Source: Pseudomonas putida (lineage in GTDB: Bacteria; Pseudomonadota; Gammaproteobacteria; Pseudomonadales; Pseudomonadaceae). From it: a stretch of 64,000 nucleotides of DNA. The first letter of the stretch is position 1. Each line of letters starts with the position of its first letter. The notes beneath the pieces are model-generated. The model made no database searches and was not told the origin of the DNA. It saw only the letters and a program-made list of their open reading frames with translations. Positions 20,864 through 30,706 of this stretch are shown here, piece by piece. The position numbers and the translations under genes are program-made. Where the stretch lies: positions 1,523,501-1,587,500 of the forward strand of contig NZ_JANHLD010000001.1 in NCBI RefSeq assembly GCF_028682455.1. Reading direction: 5' to 3'.

Positions 20864-21781
20864 GTGGCCCAGGTCAAACGTATCCGTCGTAATGTCAGCG
20901 GCATCATCCTGCTCGACAAGCCGTTGGGGTTTACTTCCAATGCTGCCCTGCAGAAGGTCCGCTGGCTGCTCAATGCTGAAAAGGCCGGCCACACTGGCAG
21001 CCTCGACCCGCTGGCCAGCGGTGTGTTACCGCTGTGTTTCGGCGAAGCCACCAAGTTTTCCCAGTACCTGCTCGATTCCGACAAGGGATACGAGACGGTC
21101 ATGCAGTTGGGGCAGACCACAACCACGGGCGATGCTGAAGGCGAAGTACTGAAAACCCGAGATGTAACCGTTGGTCGCGCCGATATTGAAGCGGTTCTGC
21201 CACAATTTCGTGGTGAAATCAGTCAGATACCGCCGATGTACTCTGCCCTCAAGCGCGATGGCCAGCCGTTGTACAAGCTGGCGCGTGCAGGGGAAGTAGT
21301 GGAGCGTGAAGCACGTTCTGTTACTATTAACCGCTTGGAGTTGCTCGAGTGTGAAGGCACCCGGGTTCGGCTGTCAGTTGGTTGCAGCAAAGGTACCTAT
21401 ATCCGCACGCTGGTCGAAGATATCGGCGAGATTCTCGGTTGTGGGGCTTATGTAGCCGAGCTGCGTCGTACCCATGCCGGTCCCTTCGAGCTGGCCCAGA
21501 CGGTGACCCTCGAAGAGCTCGAAGCGGTTCACGCCGAAGACGGCAACGAGGCGGTCGACCGTTTCCTGATGCCGTCCGATAGCGGCCTGCAAGACTGGCC
21601 TCTGTTGCAGTTCTCCGAGCACAGTGCCTTCTACTGGCTGCATGGACAGCCAGTCAGGGCTCCCGAAGCGCCGAAGTTCGGCATGGTTCGGGTACAAGAT
21701 CACAACGGTCGATTCATCGGTATCGGTGAAGTGAGCGAAGACGGGCGCATCGCGCCGCGTCGACTGATTCGGTCAGAATGA
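20864..21781 (+). CDS. truB: tRNA pseudouridine-55 synthase TruB
   Basis: Isomerises U55 in the T arm of tRNAs and acts as a tRNA chaperone. 305 residues. It starts at GTG 20864, with AAGGAG at 20852-20857 inside the end of rbfA. The catalytic aspartate is in [14 protein letters not shown] (about residue 48). [13 protein letters not shown] and the C-terminal PUA-like domain ([17 protein letters not shown]) are present. Part of the rbfA-truB-rpsO block. Confidence 0.97.
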   Translation: MAQVKRIRRNVSGIILLDKPLGFTSNAALQKVRWLLNAEKAGHTGSLDPLASGVLPLCFGEATKFSQYLLDSDKGYETVMQLGQTTTTGDAEGEVLKTRDVTVGRADIEAVLPQFRGEISQIPPMYSALKRDGQPLYKLARAGEVVEREARSVTINRLELLECEGTRVRLSVGCSKGTYIRTLVEDIGEILGCGAYVAELRRTHAGPFELAQTVTLEELEAVHAEDGNEAVDRFLMPSDSGLQDWPLLQFSEHSAFYWLHGQPVRAPEAPKFGMVRVQDHNGRFIGIGEVSEDGRIAPRRLIRSE

Positions 21782-21892
21782 TCGAAACCTTCAGTGTCAG
21801 GCCCAGGCCCGGCACTGGCGGCAAAGAGGATGGCTGTTAATAGGCACGGTTACGCCTCACTTATGAATACAGGGATTTGTCCCTGGCCTATT

Positions 21893-21914
21893 GGAAACCG
21901 TTTTTTCGGTTTCC
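21893..21914 (+). promoter_or_regulatory. Hairpin in the rpsO leader
   Basis: GGAAACCG (21893-21900), loop of six T, CGGTTTCC (21907-21914): a perfect 8-bp stem ending 19 bases before the rpsO start and next to its GGAGAAG ribosome-binding site. The position would suit S15 translational autoregulation, which is known in E. coli with a different structure. The role here is inference. Confidence 0.5.
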
Positions 21915-21933
21915 CTTGATTTGGAGAAGCCAA

Positions 21934-22203
21934 ATGGCACTCAGCGTTGAAGAAAAAGCAAAGATCGTTGGCGAATTCCAGCAAGCTGCTGGTGACACCG
22001 GTAGCCCGGAAGTGCAAGTTGCACTGCTGACCGCCAACATCAACAAGCTGCAAGGCCACTTCAAGGCCAACGGTAAAGACCACCACTCGCGTCGTGGCCT
22101 GATCCGCATGGTTAACCAGCGTCGTAAGCTGCTGGACTACCTGAAGGGCAAAGACACCACTCGTTACAGCGCCCTGATCGGTCGCCTGGGTCTGCGTCGC
22201 TAA
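21934..22203 (+). CDS. rpsO: 30S ribosomal protein S15
   Basis: Primary 16S rRNA-binding protein of the platform. 89 residues, exact family length. It starts at ATG 21934 ([12 protein letters not shown]) behind GGAGAAG; the longer frame from 21877 runs through the leader hairpin. The signature [20 protein letters not shown] and the HHSRRGL block contact rRNA. pnp follows 250 bases downstream, the conserved rpsO-pnp arrangement. Confidence 0.98.
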   Translation: MALSVEEKAKIVGEFQQAAGDTGSPEVQVALLTANINKLQGHFKANGKDHHSRRGLIRMVNQRRKLLDYLKGKDTTRYSALIGRLGLRR

Positions 22204-22453
22204 TAGCGGCCTGGCCAGTGGTGTGCACGGCGTGTTGCATTCTTCGCTTCCGGTGCCTGGCATCGGGAGCGATGAACACGCCGCGCGTATCTATGAGGTT
22301 GGCTGTCTGTCTCGCCTGAGCGGTTTACCGCAAAGGCAGGGCAGGCTCCCAACCTCTAGTTTTATCTGGACGGTCAACGGGGCCGATTCCCTGTTCTGCC
22401 CAAGAATTCGCAAGAACCAGTTCCCCCAGAGCCACTGAAGAAGGTAGGAAACC

Positions 22454-24559
22454 GTGAACCCGGTAATCAAGAAATTCCAGTTCGGTCAATCGACCGTTAC
22501 CCTCGAGACGGGCCGTATTGCTCGTCAAGCGTCCGGCGCCGTATTGGTCACCGTCGACAACGATGTCACCGTGCTGGTGACCGTGGTCGGTGCCAAACAG
22601 GCCGATCCAGGCAAAGGCTTCTTCCCCCTGTCCGTTCATTATCAGGAAAAGACCTACGCCGCCGGCAAGATCCCTGGTGGTTTCTTCAAGCGTGAAGGCC
22701 GTCCTTCCGAGAAAGAAACCCTGACTTCGCGTCTGATCGACCGTCCGATCCGTCCTCTGTTCCCAGAAGGCTTCATGAACGAAGTGCAGGTCGTCTGCAC
22801 CGTCGTTTCCACCAGCAAGAAGACCGATCCGGACATCGCTGCGATGATCGGTACCTCGGCTGCCCTGGCCATCTCCGGTATTCCGTTCGAAGGCCCGATC
22901 GGCGCCGCGCGCGTTGCTTTCCACGAGAGCACCGGCTACCTGCTGAACCCGACCTACGAGCAACTGGCTGCCTCGAGCCTGGACATGGTCGTTGCCGGTA
23001 CTTCCGACGCCGTACTGATGGTTGAATCGGAAGCCAAAGAACTGACCGAAGATCAGATGCTGGGTGCGGTCCTGTTCGCCCACGACGAATTCCAGGCTGT
23101 GATCCAGGCTGTCAAAGAGCTGGCCGCCGAAGCTGCCAAGCCGACCTGGGAGTGGAAACCGGCTGTTGCCAACACCGAACTGCTGAACGCCATCCGCGCC
23201 GAATTCGGCGAAGCCGTTTCCCAGGGCTACACCATCACCGTCAAGGCCGATCGCTACGCGCGCCTGGGCGAGCTGCGCGATCAGGCGATCGCCAAGTTCT
23301 CCGGTGAAGAAGGTCAGCCTTCGGCTTCCGAAGTCAAAGAGATCTTCGGTGAAATCGAATACCGCACCGTTCGCGAAAACATCGTCAACGGCAAGCCACG
23401 TATCGACGGTCGCGACACCAAGACCGTGCGTCCGCTGAACATCGAAGTTGGCGTGCTGCCAAAAACCCACGGTTCGGCCTTGTTCACCCGTGGCGAAACC
23501 CAGGCCCTGGTCGTTGCGACCCTGGGTACTGCCCGTGACGCGCAGCTGCTCGACACCCTCGAAGGCGAGAAGAAAGACCCCTTCATGCTGCACTACAACT
23601 TCCCTCCGTTCTCGGTGGGCGAGTGTGGTCGCATGGGCGGTGCTGGCCGTCGCGAAATCGGTCACGGCCGTCTGGCTCGTCGTTCGGTCCAGGCCATGCT
23701 GCCTGCCGCTGACGTCTTCCCTTACACCATCCGCGTGGTATCGGAAATCACCGAGTCCAACGGTTCCAGCTCCATGGCTTCGGTCTGCGGTGCTTCCCTG
23801 GCTCTGATGGACGCCGGTGTACCAATGAAGGCGCCTGTTGCCGGTATCGCCATGGGCCTGGTCAAAGAAGGCGAGAAGTTCGCTGTTCTGACCGACATCC
23901 TCGGTGATGAAGACCACCTGGGCGACATGGACTTCAAGGTAGCCGGTACCGCCAAAGGTGTTACCGCGCTGCAGATGGACATCAAGATCAACGGTATCAC
24001 CGAAGAGATCATGGAAATCGCCCTGGGCCAGGCCCTGGAAGCGCGCCTGAACATCCTCGGCCAGATGAACCAGATCATCGGTCAGTCCCGTAGCGAACTG
24101 TCGGAAAATGCTCCGACCATGATCGCGATGAAGATCGACACCGACAAGATCCGTGACGTTATCGGTAAAGGCGGCGCGACCATCCGTGCCATCTGTGAAG
24201 AAACCAAGGCCTCGATCGACATCGAAGACGACGGTTCGATCAAGATCTTCGGTGAGACCAAAGACGCCGCTGAAGCTGCTCGTCAGCGCGTTCTGAGCAT
24301 CACTGCAGAAGCGGAGATCGGCAAGATCTACGTTGGTAAGGTCGAGCGCATCGTTGACTTTGGTGCCTTCGTCAACATCCTGCCTGGCAAGGACGGTCTG
24401 GTTCACATCTCCATGCTGAGTGATGCTCGCGTCGAGAAAGTGACCGACATCCTCAAGGAAGGTCAGGAAGTCGAAGTACTGGTACTGGACGTGGACAACC
24501 GCGGCCGTATCAAGCTGTCGATCAAAGACGTTGCAGCGGCAAAGGCATCGGGCGTCTAA
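22454..24559 (+). CDS. pnp: Polyribonucleotide nucleotidyltransferase (PNPase)
   Basis: Phosphorolytic 3'-5' exoribonuclease of the RNA degradosome. 701 residues from GTG 22454 with AGGAA upstream. Two RNase PH-like domains are separated by an all-helical domain (first about 1-140; second about 315-540, with [11 protein letters not shown] and [13 protein letters not shown]). KH is at about 555-615 ([12 protein letters not shown]) and S1 at about 620-690 ([21 protein letters not shown]). The 250-base rpsO-pnp spacer can fold and may hold an RNase III-type control hairpin, as in E. coli. A strong terminator follows. Confidence 0.98.
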   Translation: MNPVIKKFQFGQSTVTLETGRIARQASGAVLVTVDNDVTVLVTVVGAKQADPGKGFFPLSVHYQEKTYAAGKIPGGFFKREGRPSEKETLTSRLIDRPIRPLFPEGFMNEVQVVCTVVSTSKKTDPDIAAMIGTSAALAISGIPFEGPIGAARVAFHESTGYLLNPTYEQLAASSLDMVVAGTSDAVLMVESEAKELTEDQMLGAVLFAHDEFQAVIQAVKELAAEAAKPTWEWKPAVANTELLNAIRAEFGEAVSQGYTITVKADRYARLGELRDQAIAKFSGEEGQPSASEVKEIFGEIEYRTVRENIVNGKPRIDGRDTKTVRPLNIEVGVLPKTHGSALFTRGETQALVVATLGTARDAQLLDTLEGEKKDPFMLHYNFPPFSVGECGRMGGAGRREIGHGRLARRSVQAMLPAADVFPYTIRVVSEITESNGSSSMASVCGASLALMDAGVPMKAPVAGIAMGLVKEGEKFAVLTDILGDEDHLGDMDFKVAGTAKGVTALQMDIKINGITEEIMEIALGQALEARLNILGQMNQIIGQSRSELSENAPTMIAMKIDTDKIRDVIGKGGATIRAICEETKASIDIEDDGSIKIFGETKDAAEAARQRVLSITAEAEIGKIYVGKVERIVDFGAFVNILPGKDGLVHISMLSDARVEKVTDILKEGQEVEVLVLDVDNRGRIKLSIKDVAAAKASGV

Positions 24560-24577
24560 GCTTGATGTGTTGAAAAA

Positions 24578-24601
24578 AGGACCCTCAGGGTCCTTTTTTT
24601 A
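24578..24601 (+). terminator. Intrinsic terminator of pnp
   Basis: AGGACCC (24578-24584), loop TCA, GGGTCCT (24588-24594), then seven T. Six A precede the stem. It closes the rimP-pnp cluster. Confidence 0.9.
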
Positions 24602-24734
24602 TGTCTGCAGGAAATACCTTGCGGACTTGCATCTTGCATGCAGGATTTTCACCGGGCTTGCAAAATGCACGATCCCGGTTGTTTGCTTGATTCGTAACTT
24701 GTTGATTTTTAAGGATTTATATCATTGCAAAAAC

Positions 24735-24750
24735 TGGCACAGCCCCTGCA
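24735..24750 (+). promoter_or_regulatory. Sigma-54-type promoter upstream of the BON-domain gene
   Basis: TGGCACAGCCCCTGCA at 24735-24750 has GG (24736-24737), exactly 10 bases, then GC (24748-24749), matching the RpoN -24/-12 consensus. It would give a leader of about 56 bases. Several CTTGC repeats lie 50-120 bases upstream, where an enhancer-binding activator would sit. No TGTTAC-type CbrB site is seen here. Confidence 0.6.
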
Positions 24751-24816
24751 ATGGTATTCATACCCCTGCTGCCAGGACTTAAGGCGCAGACTTTTCGAAA
24801 AACAGGAGTGTCTCGT

Positions 24817-25167
24817 ATGAAGAAGTTCGCTATTGCTGCCGCTACTGCCACCGCCCTGACCCTGACCCTGGCTAATGCGGCATTTGCCCAACAGGCTACT
24901 CAGGCACCGCTGACCGTTGCTGCCGGTGAAATGACCGAGGCAAAAGAGGCGACCTCCGATACCTGGATCACTACCAAGGTCAAAGCTGACCTGATGACTG
25001 AAAAAGGTGTCCCTGGCACTGACATCAAAGTTGAAACCAACAAGGGCGTGGTTTCCCTGTCTTCGGACGTGACGCTGACCGATTCGCAGAAAGACATGGC
25101 AGTGGCCATTGCCAAGAAAATCAAAGGCGTGAAGGCCGTATCGGCTGATGGCCTGAAATCCGAATAA
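24817..25167 (+). CDS. Exported BON-domain protein (OsmY-like)
   Basis: 116 residues from ATG 24817 behind ACAGGAG. A clear Sec signal peptide (MKKFAIAAATATALTLTLA) ends AFA-QQ near residue 26. The mature protein is one BON domain (about 45-112): TWITTKVKADLMTEKGV, then DIKVETNKGVVSLSSDVT, ending VSADGLKS. BON domains bind membranes or lipids, and relatives are stress- or osmotically induced periplasmic proteins. It stands alone, with its own candidate sigma-54 promoter and a bidirectional terminator downstream. The exact role is unknown. Confidence 0.9.
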   Translation: MKKFAIAAATATALTLTLANAAFAQQATQAPLTVAAGEMTEAKEATSDTWITTKVKADLMTEKGVPGTDIKVETNKGVVSLSSDVTLTDSQKDMAVAIAKKIKGVKAVSADGLKSE

Positions 25168-25237
25168 ACAGGAAGTTTGTCCCGACTCGCAGACCCCCAA
25201 AGGTTCATGCGAAAGACCAAAAGGACTTGGTCACTCA

Positions 25238-25270
25238 AAGCCCCGGCACTGGTTGCCGGGGCTTCTTTAT
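25238..25270. terminator. Bidirectional terminator between convergent genes
   Basis: AAGCCCCGGCA (25238-25248) and TGCCGGGGCTT (25254-25264) form an 11-bp stem around CTGGT, with CTTTAT after it on the plus strand. It separates the BON gene from the converging DUF748 gene. Confidence 0.85.
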
Positions 25271-25280
25271 GGGCTCGCTT

Positions 25281-28262
25281 CTACTCGGCGTCCAGGTGCA
25301 TCGGTGTGATCACGCGACCGTCCGGCTCCGCCTGGCCGAGGCTTGCGTCAATGAAATACACCCGGTCATCTTCCAGCTTGGCCTTGTCGACCAGATAGTC
25401 CTTGATGCTGCTGGCCCGCGCTTGGCCGAGCTGGCGCAGCAGCAAGGCGCTTTCGGCCCACGACTTGAGCACCGCGTCACGCAACTGAGTGGTGCGCTGT
25501 TCACGATCCAGTTGCTCCCACTCGGCGGGTGGTTGCTGTTTCAAGCGGGTACGGTAGATGCCTTCGAGCATGGCCGGTTTGTCGCCATCGGGCACCTTCA
25601 GGTCCGAGGCCTGGGCGGGTACTTTGTCGCCGCGGCGTTGGAGGATCTTGTAGTAGGTGCTTTGGTATTCGCGCTCCAGGCGCTGCTGGGCAATCAACGG
25701 GCCGTCGCTGCTCTGGGCACTGGTGCCTTCGATCTCCAGGCGCAGGGCCGGGCGCTCCTTGAGGGCGGCTGCCAGTTTGTCCAGGGCACCCTGGGCGTCA
25801 GGCGCGAGATCACTGGAGCCGGCCGCAAAGGCCACGCTGCCGAGGTCCTGGGCATCGCCACCACTGATCAAGCCGCCGATGAACTTGAACGGCGCCTGGG
25901 CTGCGCGCAGTACCAGGTTGCGCAGCGTCTGCCAGACAATCGGCATGACGCTGAACTGCGGATCGTTCAGGTCACCTGTAACCGGCAGTTCAATGGAGAT
26001 CTTGCCTTCGGTGTCCTTGAGCAGCGCCACGGCCAGGCGAATCGGCAGGTCGACTGCATCCGGGCTGTCGACTTTCTCGCCCAGTTGCAGTTGCTCGACC
26101 ACCACTTTGTTCTCGGCCTTGAGCCTGCCCTGGGTAATGATGTAGTGCAGGTCGATATTGAGACGGCCCTTTCGGATGCGGAACCCCGCGAACTTGCCTG
26201 AGTAAGGTGTCAGGGTGGTCAGCTCGACGCGCTTGAAGCTGGTAGCGATATCCAGGCTTGCCATCGGGTCGAAGGGATTCAGCGCGCCTTTGATGGTCAC
26301 TGGTGCGTAACGATCGACCTTACCCTTGATATCCACCTTGGCCGGCTTGGGTTGGCGGTTGTCGATGGTGCCGATCTGGCCGTTGAGCTGCTGAATGGCC
26401 GTGGCAAAGTTGGGCGTCAGGCTGAAGTCGGCAAAGTTGGCTGAGCCGTCGTTGATGTCGATGGCACCGATACGTATGCCCAACGGCTTGTCGCTGCTTG
26501 CTGCAGGCTTACTCTTGGCCTGGGTTTGAGCCGTGGCCGGTTGCGGGATCAGCAGGTCATCGATGTTGGTGGTGCGATCTTCGTTGATCATGAAGCGCGC
26601 GTAGGGCTGCTTCAAGGTGACCTTGCCGATGCTCAAGGCATCGCCGTGCCGGTACGACACCGTATCCAGGTTCAACTGCTGCCATTTGACAAAATCCCGG
26701 TCCTTGATGGTGTCGAGAGTATGCAGCTGGTTGACCTGAGCCTTGCCATCGATGGTGAAGGCCAGCGGCTCGACGCTCTTGAGGTTGACGTCGAGGTCAC
26801 TGCCCAGCATGCCACTGCGCAGCTCCAAGCGGATGTAGGGGCTTATATAGGCCTGGGCAACGCGCAAGTCGATGTCCTGGGTGCTCACCTTGAGCCGTGC
26901 TGTGACCGGCGCCAGGTTGACCTCACCGGCTGCCTGGAGCTTGCCTTGCTTGCCAACACCGGTATCGAGCTTGAGGGTGAAGGGCGACTGGTTGAGACTG
27001 TCGAAGTTCTGCAGGTCCAGATTCAGAGGGCCAAGATCGAGCGCGACTGGCTCTTTCTGGGAGCGGTCGGCCAGGTGAACCTGGTAGTTGCGCAACTGCA
27101 CGTCCTTGAGCAGGACTTGCCAGGGTTTGCTCGGTGCTGCAGGCGCGGCGTCTTGCTCGGCACTCGGCTCGGCAGTTGCAGGCGCGGTCTTCTCTTGCGG
27201 GGTGGCCTTGGGGGGCTGGCTGGCGAACAGCTTCTGCCAATCGAGTTGGCCGTCCGACTCCAGGGCCGCCCAGGTTTCCAGCTGTTCGCTGCGAATCTTG
27301 CCGACGGTGACCAACTGCTTGGCCAGGTCGACGGACGTTTCGCTCACATCCAGGCGCGCCAGACGAGCCAGCGGGCGCCCATCCGGGGTCTTGATGGCAA
27401 ACGGCGCGATACTGACAGAGGTGTTGTCGAGCAGCAGTTCGGTTTCCTTGGACAGGTTCAGCGAGTAGTGGGTGTCGAGGCTCAGCACGCCTTCTTCCAG
27501 CACCAGCGGGACGGCATCGCGGACGTAGGGCCAGAAGGCCTTCATCTTGCCGTCAGTGATCTTCAGGGTGCCTTCAGAGGCGATGGGAATCAGGCTGAAC
27601 GTACCGCTCCAGTCGATACGCCCCCCGTGCGGGCCGATGGCCACCAAGGTCATGTCGGTACTGTCTTCGGGCAGGGTGCTGAGGTTCTTCAGTTCCAGAT
27701 TCATCGAGTCGTAGAGAAACTCGATCGGTTCGCTGGGGCGAAGGTCCTCGAAGTGCAGGTAACCCTCACTCAGTTTGATGCTGCCGATGCGTACCGGGAA
27801 AGGGTCGCTCGGCGGCTCCTCGGGCTTGGGTTCGCTGGCGGGTAGCTTGAACAGTTGGGTTAGGTTAAGGCTTCCATCCTTGGCAAACAGTACTTCGGTG
27901 CGGGCCTTGTCCAGCTCGATACCGTCCAGGTGCAGCGCACCGGACCACAGGCTGTCGAGCTGCAGGTTGGCATAGAGGCGCTCGAAGCCGACCTGTTCCT
28001 TGCCTGGCTCGCCAATCTGCAGCCCCCAGAGAGTCAACTCCAGGCTGAACGGGTTGAGCTCTATACGCTGCAGATGGGCCGGCACCGTAGCGTAGTTGGC
28101 CAACTGCTGATTGGCGATACGCAGGGCCACCCCTGGGAGAATCAGAAAGCCAAGCAGGCTGTACAAGGCCACTGCGGCCAGCATGGCGCCGAGGGCGCAT
28201 TTCAATCCTTTGGGCATGTGCGACGTCGTCTGTCTCGAACGGGAGTGCTTGGAGTATGGCAC
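25281..28262 (-). CDS. DUF748 (AsmA/TamB-like) envelope protein with OmpA-like C-terminus
   Basis: 993 residues from GTG 28262, or 978 from ATG 28217 (MPKGLKCALG), which directly precedes the hydrophobic anchor. One N-terminal transmembrane segment (about 22-44) is followed by a long repetitive beta-rich region resembling AsmA/DUF748 proteins, which are thought to bridge the periplasm and move lipids. The C-terminal 200 residues start VAFAAGSSDLAPDAQGALDKL, like an OmpA peptidoglycan-binding domain, and end in a charged helical tail. Pro/Ala/Glu-rich linkers occur near residues 345-375. Function is inferred from family only. Monocistronic and converging on the BON gene. Confidence 0.8.
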   Translation of the reverse strand: MPYSKHSRSRQTTSHMPKGLKCALGAMLAAVALYSLLGFLILPGVALRIANQQLANYATVPAHLQRIELNPFSLELTLWGLQIGEPGKEQVGFERLYANLQLDSLWSGALHLDGIELDKARTEVLFAKDGSLNLTQLFKLPASEPKPEEPPSDPFPVRIGSIKLSEGYLHFEDLRPSEPIEFLYDSMNLELKNLSTLPEDSTDMTLVAIGPHGGRIDWSGTFSLIPIASEGTLKITDGKMKAFWPYVRDAVPLVLEEGVLSLDTHYSLNLSKETELLLDNTSVSIAPFAIKTPDGRPLARLARLDVSETSVDLAKQLVTVGKIRSEQLETWAALESDGQLDWQKLFASQPPKATPQEKTAPATAEPSAEQDAAPAAPSKPWQVLLKDVQLRNYQVHLADRSQKEPVALDLGPLNLDLQNFDSLNQSPFTLKLDTGVGKQGKLQAAGEVNLAPVTARLKVSTQDIDLRVAQAYISPYIRLELRSGMLGSDLDVNLKSVEPLAFTIDGKAQVNQLHTLDTIKDRDFVKWQQLNLDTVSYRHGDALSIGKVTLKQPYARFMINEDRTTNIDDLLIPQPATAQTQAKSKPAASSDKPLGIRIGAIDINDGSANFADFSLTPNFATAIQQLNGQIGTIDNRQPKPAKVDIKGKVDRYAPVTIKGALNPFDPMASLDIATSFKRVELTTLTPYSGKFAGFRIRKGRLNIDLHYIITQGRLKAENKVVVEQLQLGEKVDSPDAVDLPIRLAVALLKDTEGKISIELPVTGDLNDPQFSVMPIVWQTLRNLVLRAAQAPFKFIGGLISGGDAQDLGSVAFAAGSSDLAPDAQGALDKLAAALKERPALRLEIEGTSAQSSDGPLIAQQRLEREYQSTYYKILQRRGDKVPAQASDLKVPDGDKPAMLEGIYRTRLKQQPPAEWEQLDREQRTTQLRDAVLKSWAESALLLRQLGQARASSIKDYLVDKAKLEDDRVYFIDASLGQAEPDGRVITPMHLDAE

Positions 28263-28308
28263 GTAAAATCGGTTCCGAAATTACTCCAGAAATAAGCGAA
28301 AAAATCTT

Positions 28309-29325
28309 TCAGAGCTGAAGAATCAAGGTCTTGAGCGGCGATTGGCCGTCCTGCGACGGAAAGTCGCTGGCGGGTTTGAGGACCTGCCAGTCACGTACGG
28401 GACGCCCATTTTTTTCGGCGCAACGCAGTACCTGGTCGCGCCAGTCCTCGAGACTGACCTTGGCCAGATTGTTACAGCAGATCAGAACGCCATCCTTCGC
28501 GGTGCTGAGCAGCGCAGGCTTGAGCAGGCTCTGGTAGTCGCGCAGCAGGTCGACGGTGCCGAAGGCGCTCTTGGCCCAGGCGGGGGGATCAAGAAAAACC
28601 AGGTCGAAGGTGCGCTGTTCGAGGCGAGGGTAGGCTGGCAACTTGTGCCCGCGGCGCTGGCTGACAGGTAGCCCGGCAAGCTGGCGGATGGCCGGAAAGT
28701 AGTCCGACTGAATGAATTCCATGGGCAGCAATTGTGGGTTGAGGGCATTGTTTTCCTTGCCCACCGCCAGATTGCCTTCGGAGAAGTCCAGGTTGCACAC
28801 TTCACGGGCACCGCCTGCAGCAGCGCTGAGGCCGACACCACAGGTGTACGCGAACAGGTTGAGTACACGTTTGCCGGCACTGTGCTGCTTGACCCAGCCG
28901 CGCGCATTGCGCAAATCGAGAAACAGCAGTGGATCCTGGCCCGCATGGCGGCCACGTACCCGGTAGTTCAGGCCCCATTCGTGACCGACGTGATCGGCCA
29001 GGGCGGCTTCGCTTGGCTGGTACACCGGGTCGCGGCGGTCGATACGGCTGTTGCCTTGGGAGCGGTCGTTGTACACCAGCAGCAACTCGATACCCAGTTC
29101 TGCCTCGATCGCCGCGTGAAGGGCAAGCAGGGTATCGGTGTCCAGTGTCTGGTGAAAACTCTGCACCAGCAGCTGCGGGCCATAGCGGTCGATGGTCAGG
29201 CCGCCGGCGCCCTCCTGGCTGCCATGAAACAAGCGATAGCAATCGGTGCCTTGGGCATGCAGTTCGCTGAGAAGTCCCTTGCGGGCATCGAGGGCGGCGC
29301 GCAGCGCCTGATTCAAGAGGGACAT
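28309..29325 (-). CDS. Class I SAM-dependent rRNA methyltransferase, RlmI-like without PUA domain
   Basis: 338 residues. The N-terminal part begins like RlmI after its PUA domain (GAGGLTIDRYGPQLLVQ, about residues 39-55), so the PUA domain is absent. The catalytic domain has the SAM motif VLNLFAYTCGVGLSAA (about 153-168), an acidic strand EVCNLDFSEGNL and the motif FLDPPAWAKS (about 245). CCNNLAKVS supplies a possible cysteine nucleophile region. This suggests a 23S rRNA 5-methylcytosine enzyme, but the target is not certain. The thiolase gene upstream is about 80 bases away on the same strand, separated by a hairpin. Confidence 0.82.
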   Translation of the reverse strand: MSLLNQALRAALDARKGLLSELHAQGTDCYRLFHGSQEGAGGLTIDRYGPQLLVQSFHQTLDTDTLLALHAAIEAELGIELLLVYNDRSQGNSRIDRRDPVYQPSEAALADHVGHEWGLNYRVRGRHAGQDPLLFLDLRNARGWVKQHSAGKRVLNLFAYTCGVGLSAAAGGAREVCNLDFSEGNLAVGKENNALNPQLLPMEFIQSDYFPAIRQLAGLPVSQRRGHKLPAYPRLEQRTFDLVFLDPPAWAKSAFGTVDLLRDYQSLLKPALLSTAKDGVLICCNNLAKVSLEDWRDQVLRCAEKNGRPVRDWQVLKPASDFPSQDGQSPLKTLILQL

Positions 29326-29372
29326 GCACGTAGCCTTGGTTTGGGGCGTGCAGTTTACCAGCAGAAAGCGCG

Positions 29373-29395
29373 GGAGGGGCCGTTGCAGCCCCTCC
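29373..29395 (-). terminator. Hairpin after the thiolase gene
   Basis: GGAGGGGC (29373-29380) and GCCCCTCC (29388-29395) form a perfect 8-bp stem with a 7-base loop. On the minus strand it is followed by CGCGCTTTC. It lies just past the thiolase stop. Confidence 0.6.
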
Positions 29396-29403
29396 TGCGG
29401 TGA

Positions 29404-30582
29404 TCAGCGTTCGATCGCCAGGGCTACGCCCTGACCGCCACCGATGCACAGGGTGGCCAGGCCTTTCTTGGCATCGCGCTTGATCATCTCATGTAGCAGG
29501 GTAACCAGCACACGGCAGCCCGAAGCGCCGATCGGGTGGCCCAGGGCAATGGCTCCGCCGTTGACGTTGACCTTGCTGGCATCCCACGCCAGTTCCTTGC
29601 CGACCGACAACGCCTGGGCGGCGAAGGCTTCGTTGGCTTCGATCAGGTCCAGGTCGGCCAACTGCCAGCCGGCCTTGTCCAGGCAGCGCCGAGTGGCACT
29701 TACCGGGCCGATGCCCATGATCGCCGGGTCGACACCAGCGTTGGCGTAGGCCTTGATCCGGGCCAGCACCGGCAAGCCCAGTTGCTGGGCCTTGGCGGCA
29801 CTCATCAGCATCACTGCCGCGGCACCGTCGTTCAGCGACGAGGCATTACCGGCCGTGACAGTGCCGTCCTTCTTGAAAGCAGGCTTGAGTTTGCCCAGGG
29901 ACTCGGCAGTGGTGCCGGCACGAGGTTGTTCGTCGATGGCAAAGGCAATCGGGTCGCCCTTGCGCTGGGGGATCAGGATTGGCGTGATCTCGTCGACGAA
30001 GCGACCTGCCTCGATGGCCGCTGCGGCTTTCTGCTGGGAGGCGGCGGCGAAGGCGTCCTGGTCTTCGCGGCTGATGCCGTACTTGTGCACCAGGTTCTCG
30101 GCTGTGATACCCATGTGGTAGTCATTGAAGGCATCCCACAGGCCGTCGCTGATCATAGTGTCGATCAGCGTGCTGTGGCCCATGCGCAGGCCGGTGCGCG
30201 CACCGGGCATCACATAGTTGGCCAGGCTCATGTTCTCCTGGCCGCCGGCGATGATGACGTCGGCATCACCACAGCGGATGGCCTGGGCGGCCAGGTGCAG
30301 TGCCTTGAGGCCAGAGCCGCAGACCTTGTTGAGCGTCATGGCGGGTACGGCGTGGGGCAAGCCTGCCTTGATCGCGGCCTGGCGGGCGGGGTTTTGCCCA
30401 GCTCCGGCGGTCAGTACCTGGCCGAGGATAACTTCATCGACCAGCTCGCCGTCGACGCCGGTCTGGGCCAGTAGCTGGCGAATCACGGCAGCGCCCAGGT
30501 CAACGGCAGGAATAGTGGCCAGCGCTCCCTGGTAGCTACCGACAGCGGTACGGGTGGCGGCAACGATAACGACATCTTGCAT
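29404..30582 (-). CDS. Acetyl-CoA C-acetyltransferase (thiolase)
   Basis: Condenses two acetyl-CoA to acetoacetyl-CoA or runs the reverse thiolysis. 392 residues from ATG 30582 ([21 protein letters not shown]), with AGGA upstream; a longer in-frame start at 30750 is unconserved. Catalytic residues: Cys in [12 protein letters not shown] (about 89), His in [14 protein letters not shown] (about 349) and Cys in [14 protein letters not shown] (about 379). It is AtoB/PhaA-like. With acs and the MpaB-like gene next door, it suggests short-chain acyl-CoA metabolism, but no dedicated pathway partner is adjacent. Confidence 0.93.
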   Translation of the reverse strand: MQDVVIVAATRTAVGSYQGALATIPAVDLGAAVIRQLLAQTGVDGELVDEVILGQVLTAGAGQNPARQAAIKAGLPHAVPAMTLNKVCGSGLKALHLAAQAIRCGDADVIIAGGQENMSLANYVMPGARTGLRMGHSTLIDTMISDGLWDAFNDYHMGITAENLVHKYGISREDQDAFAAASQQKAAAAIEAGRFVDEITPILIPQRKGDPIAFAIDEQPRAGTTAESLGKLKPAFKKDGTVTAGNASSLNDGAAAVMLMSAAKAQQLGLPVLARIKAYANAGVDPAIMGIGPVSATRRCLDKAGWQLADLDLIEANEAFAAQALSVGKELAWDASKVNVNGGAIALGHPIGASGCRVLVTLLHEMIKRDAKKGLATLCIGGGQGVALAIER

Positions 30583-30706
30583 GGCGCAGGTCCTCACTCT
30601 TATTCGATTTGGTGTCAGAACAGCACAGGCCTCCAAGGGCCTTGATAGGCCGCCATGGTGGCATAGATGCCAGGGGTACCGCCAACGGCGAACTGCCCGG
30701 TCGTGC

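Noticed and set aside
22325..24406. 693-codon open frame antisense to pnp
   Set aside because: Same antisense artefact; pnp has full domain content.
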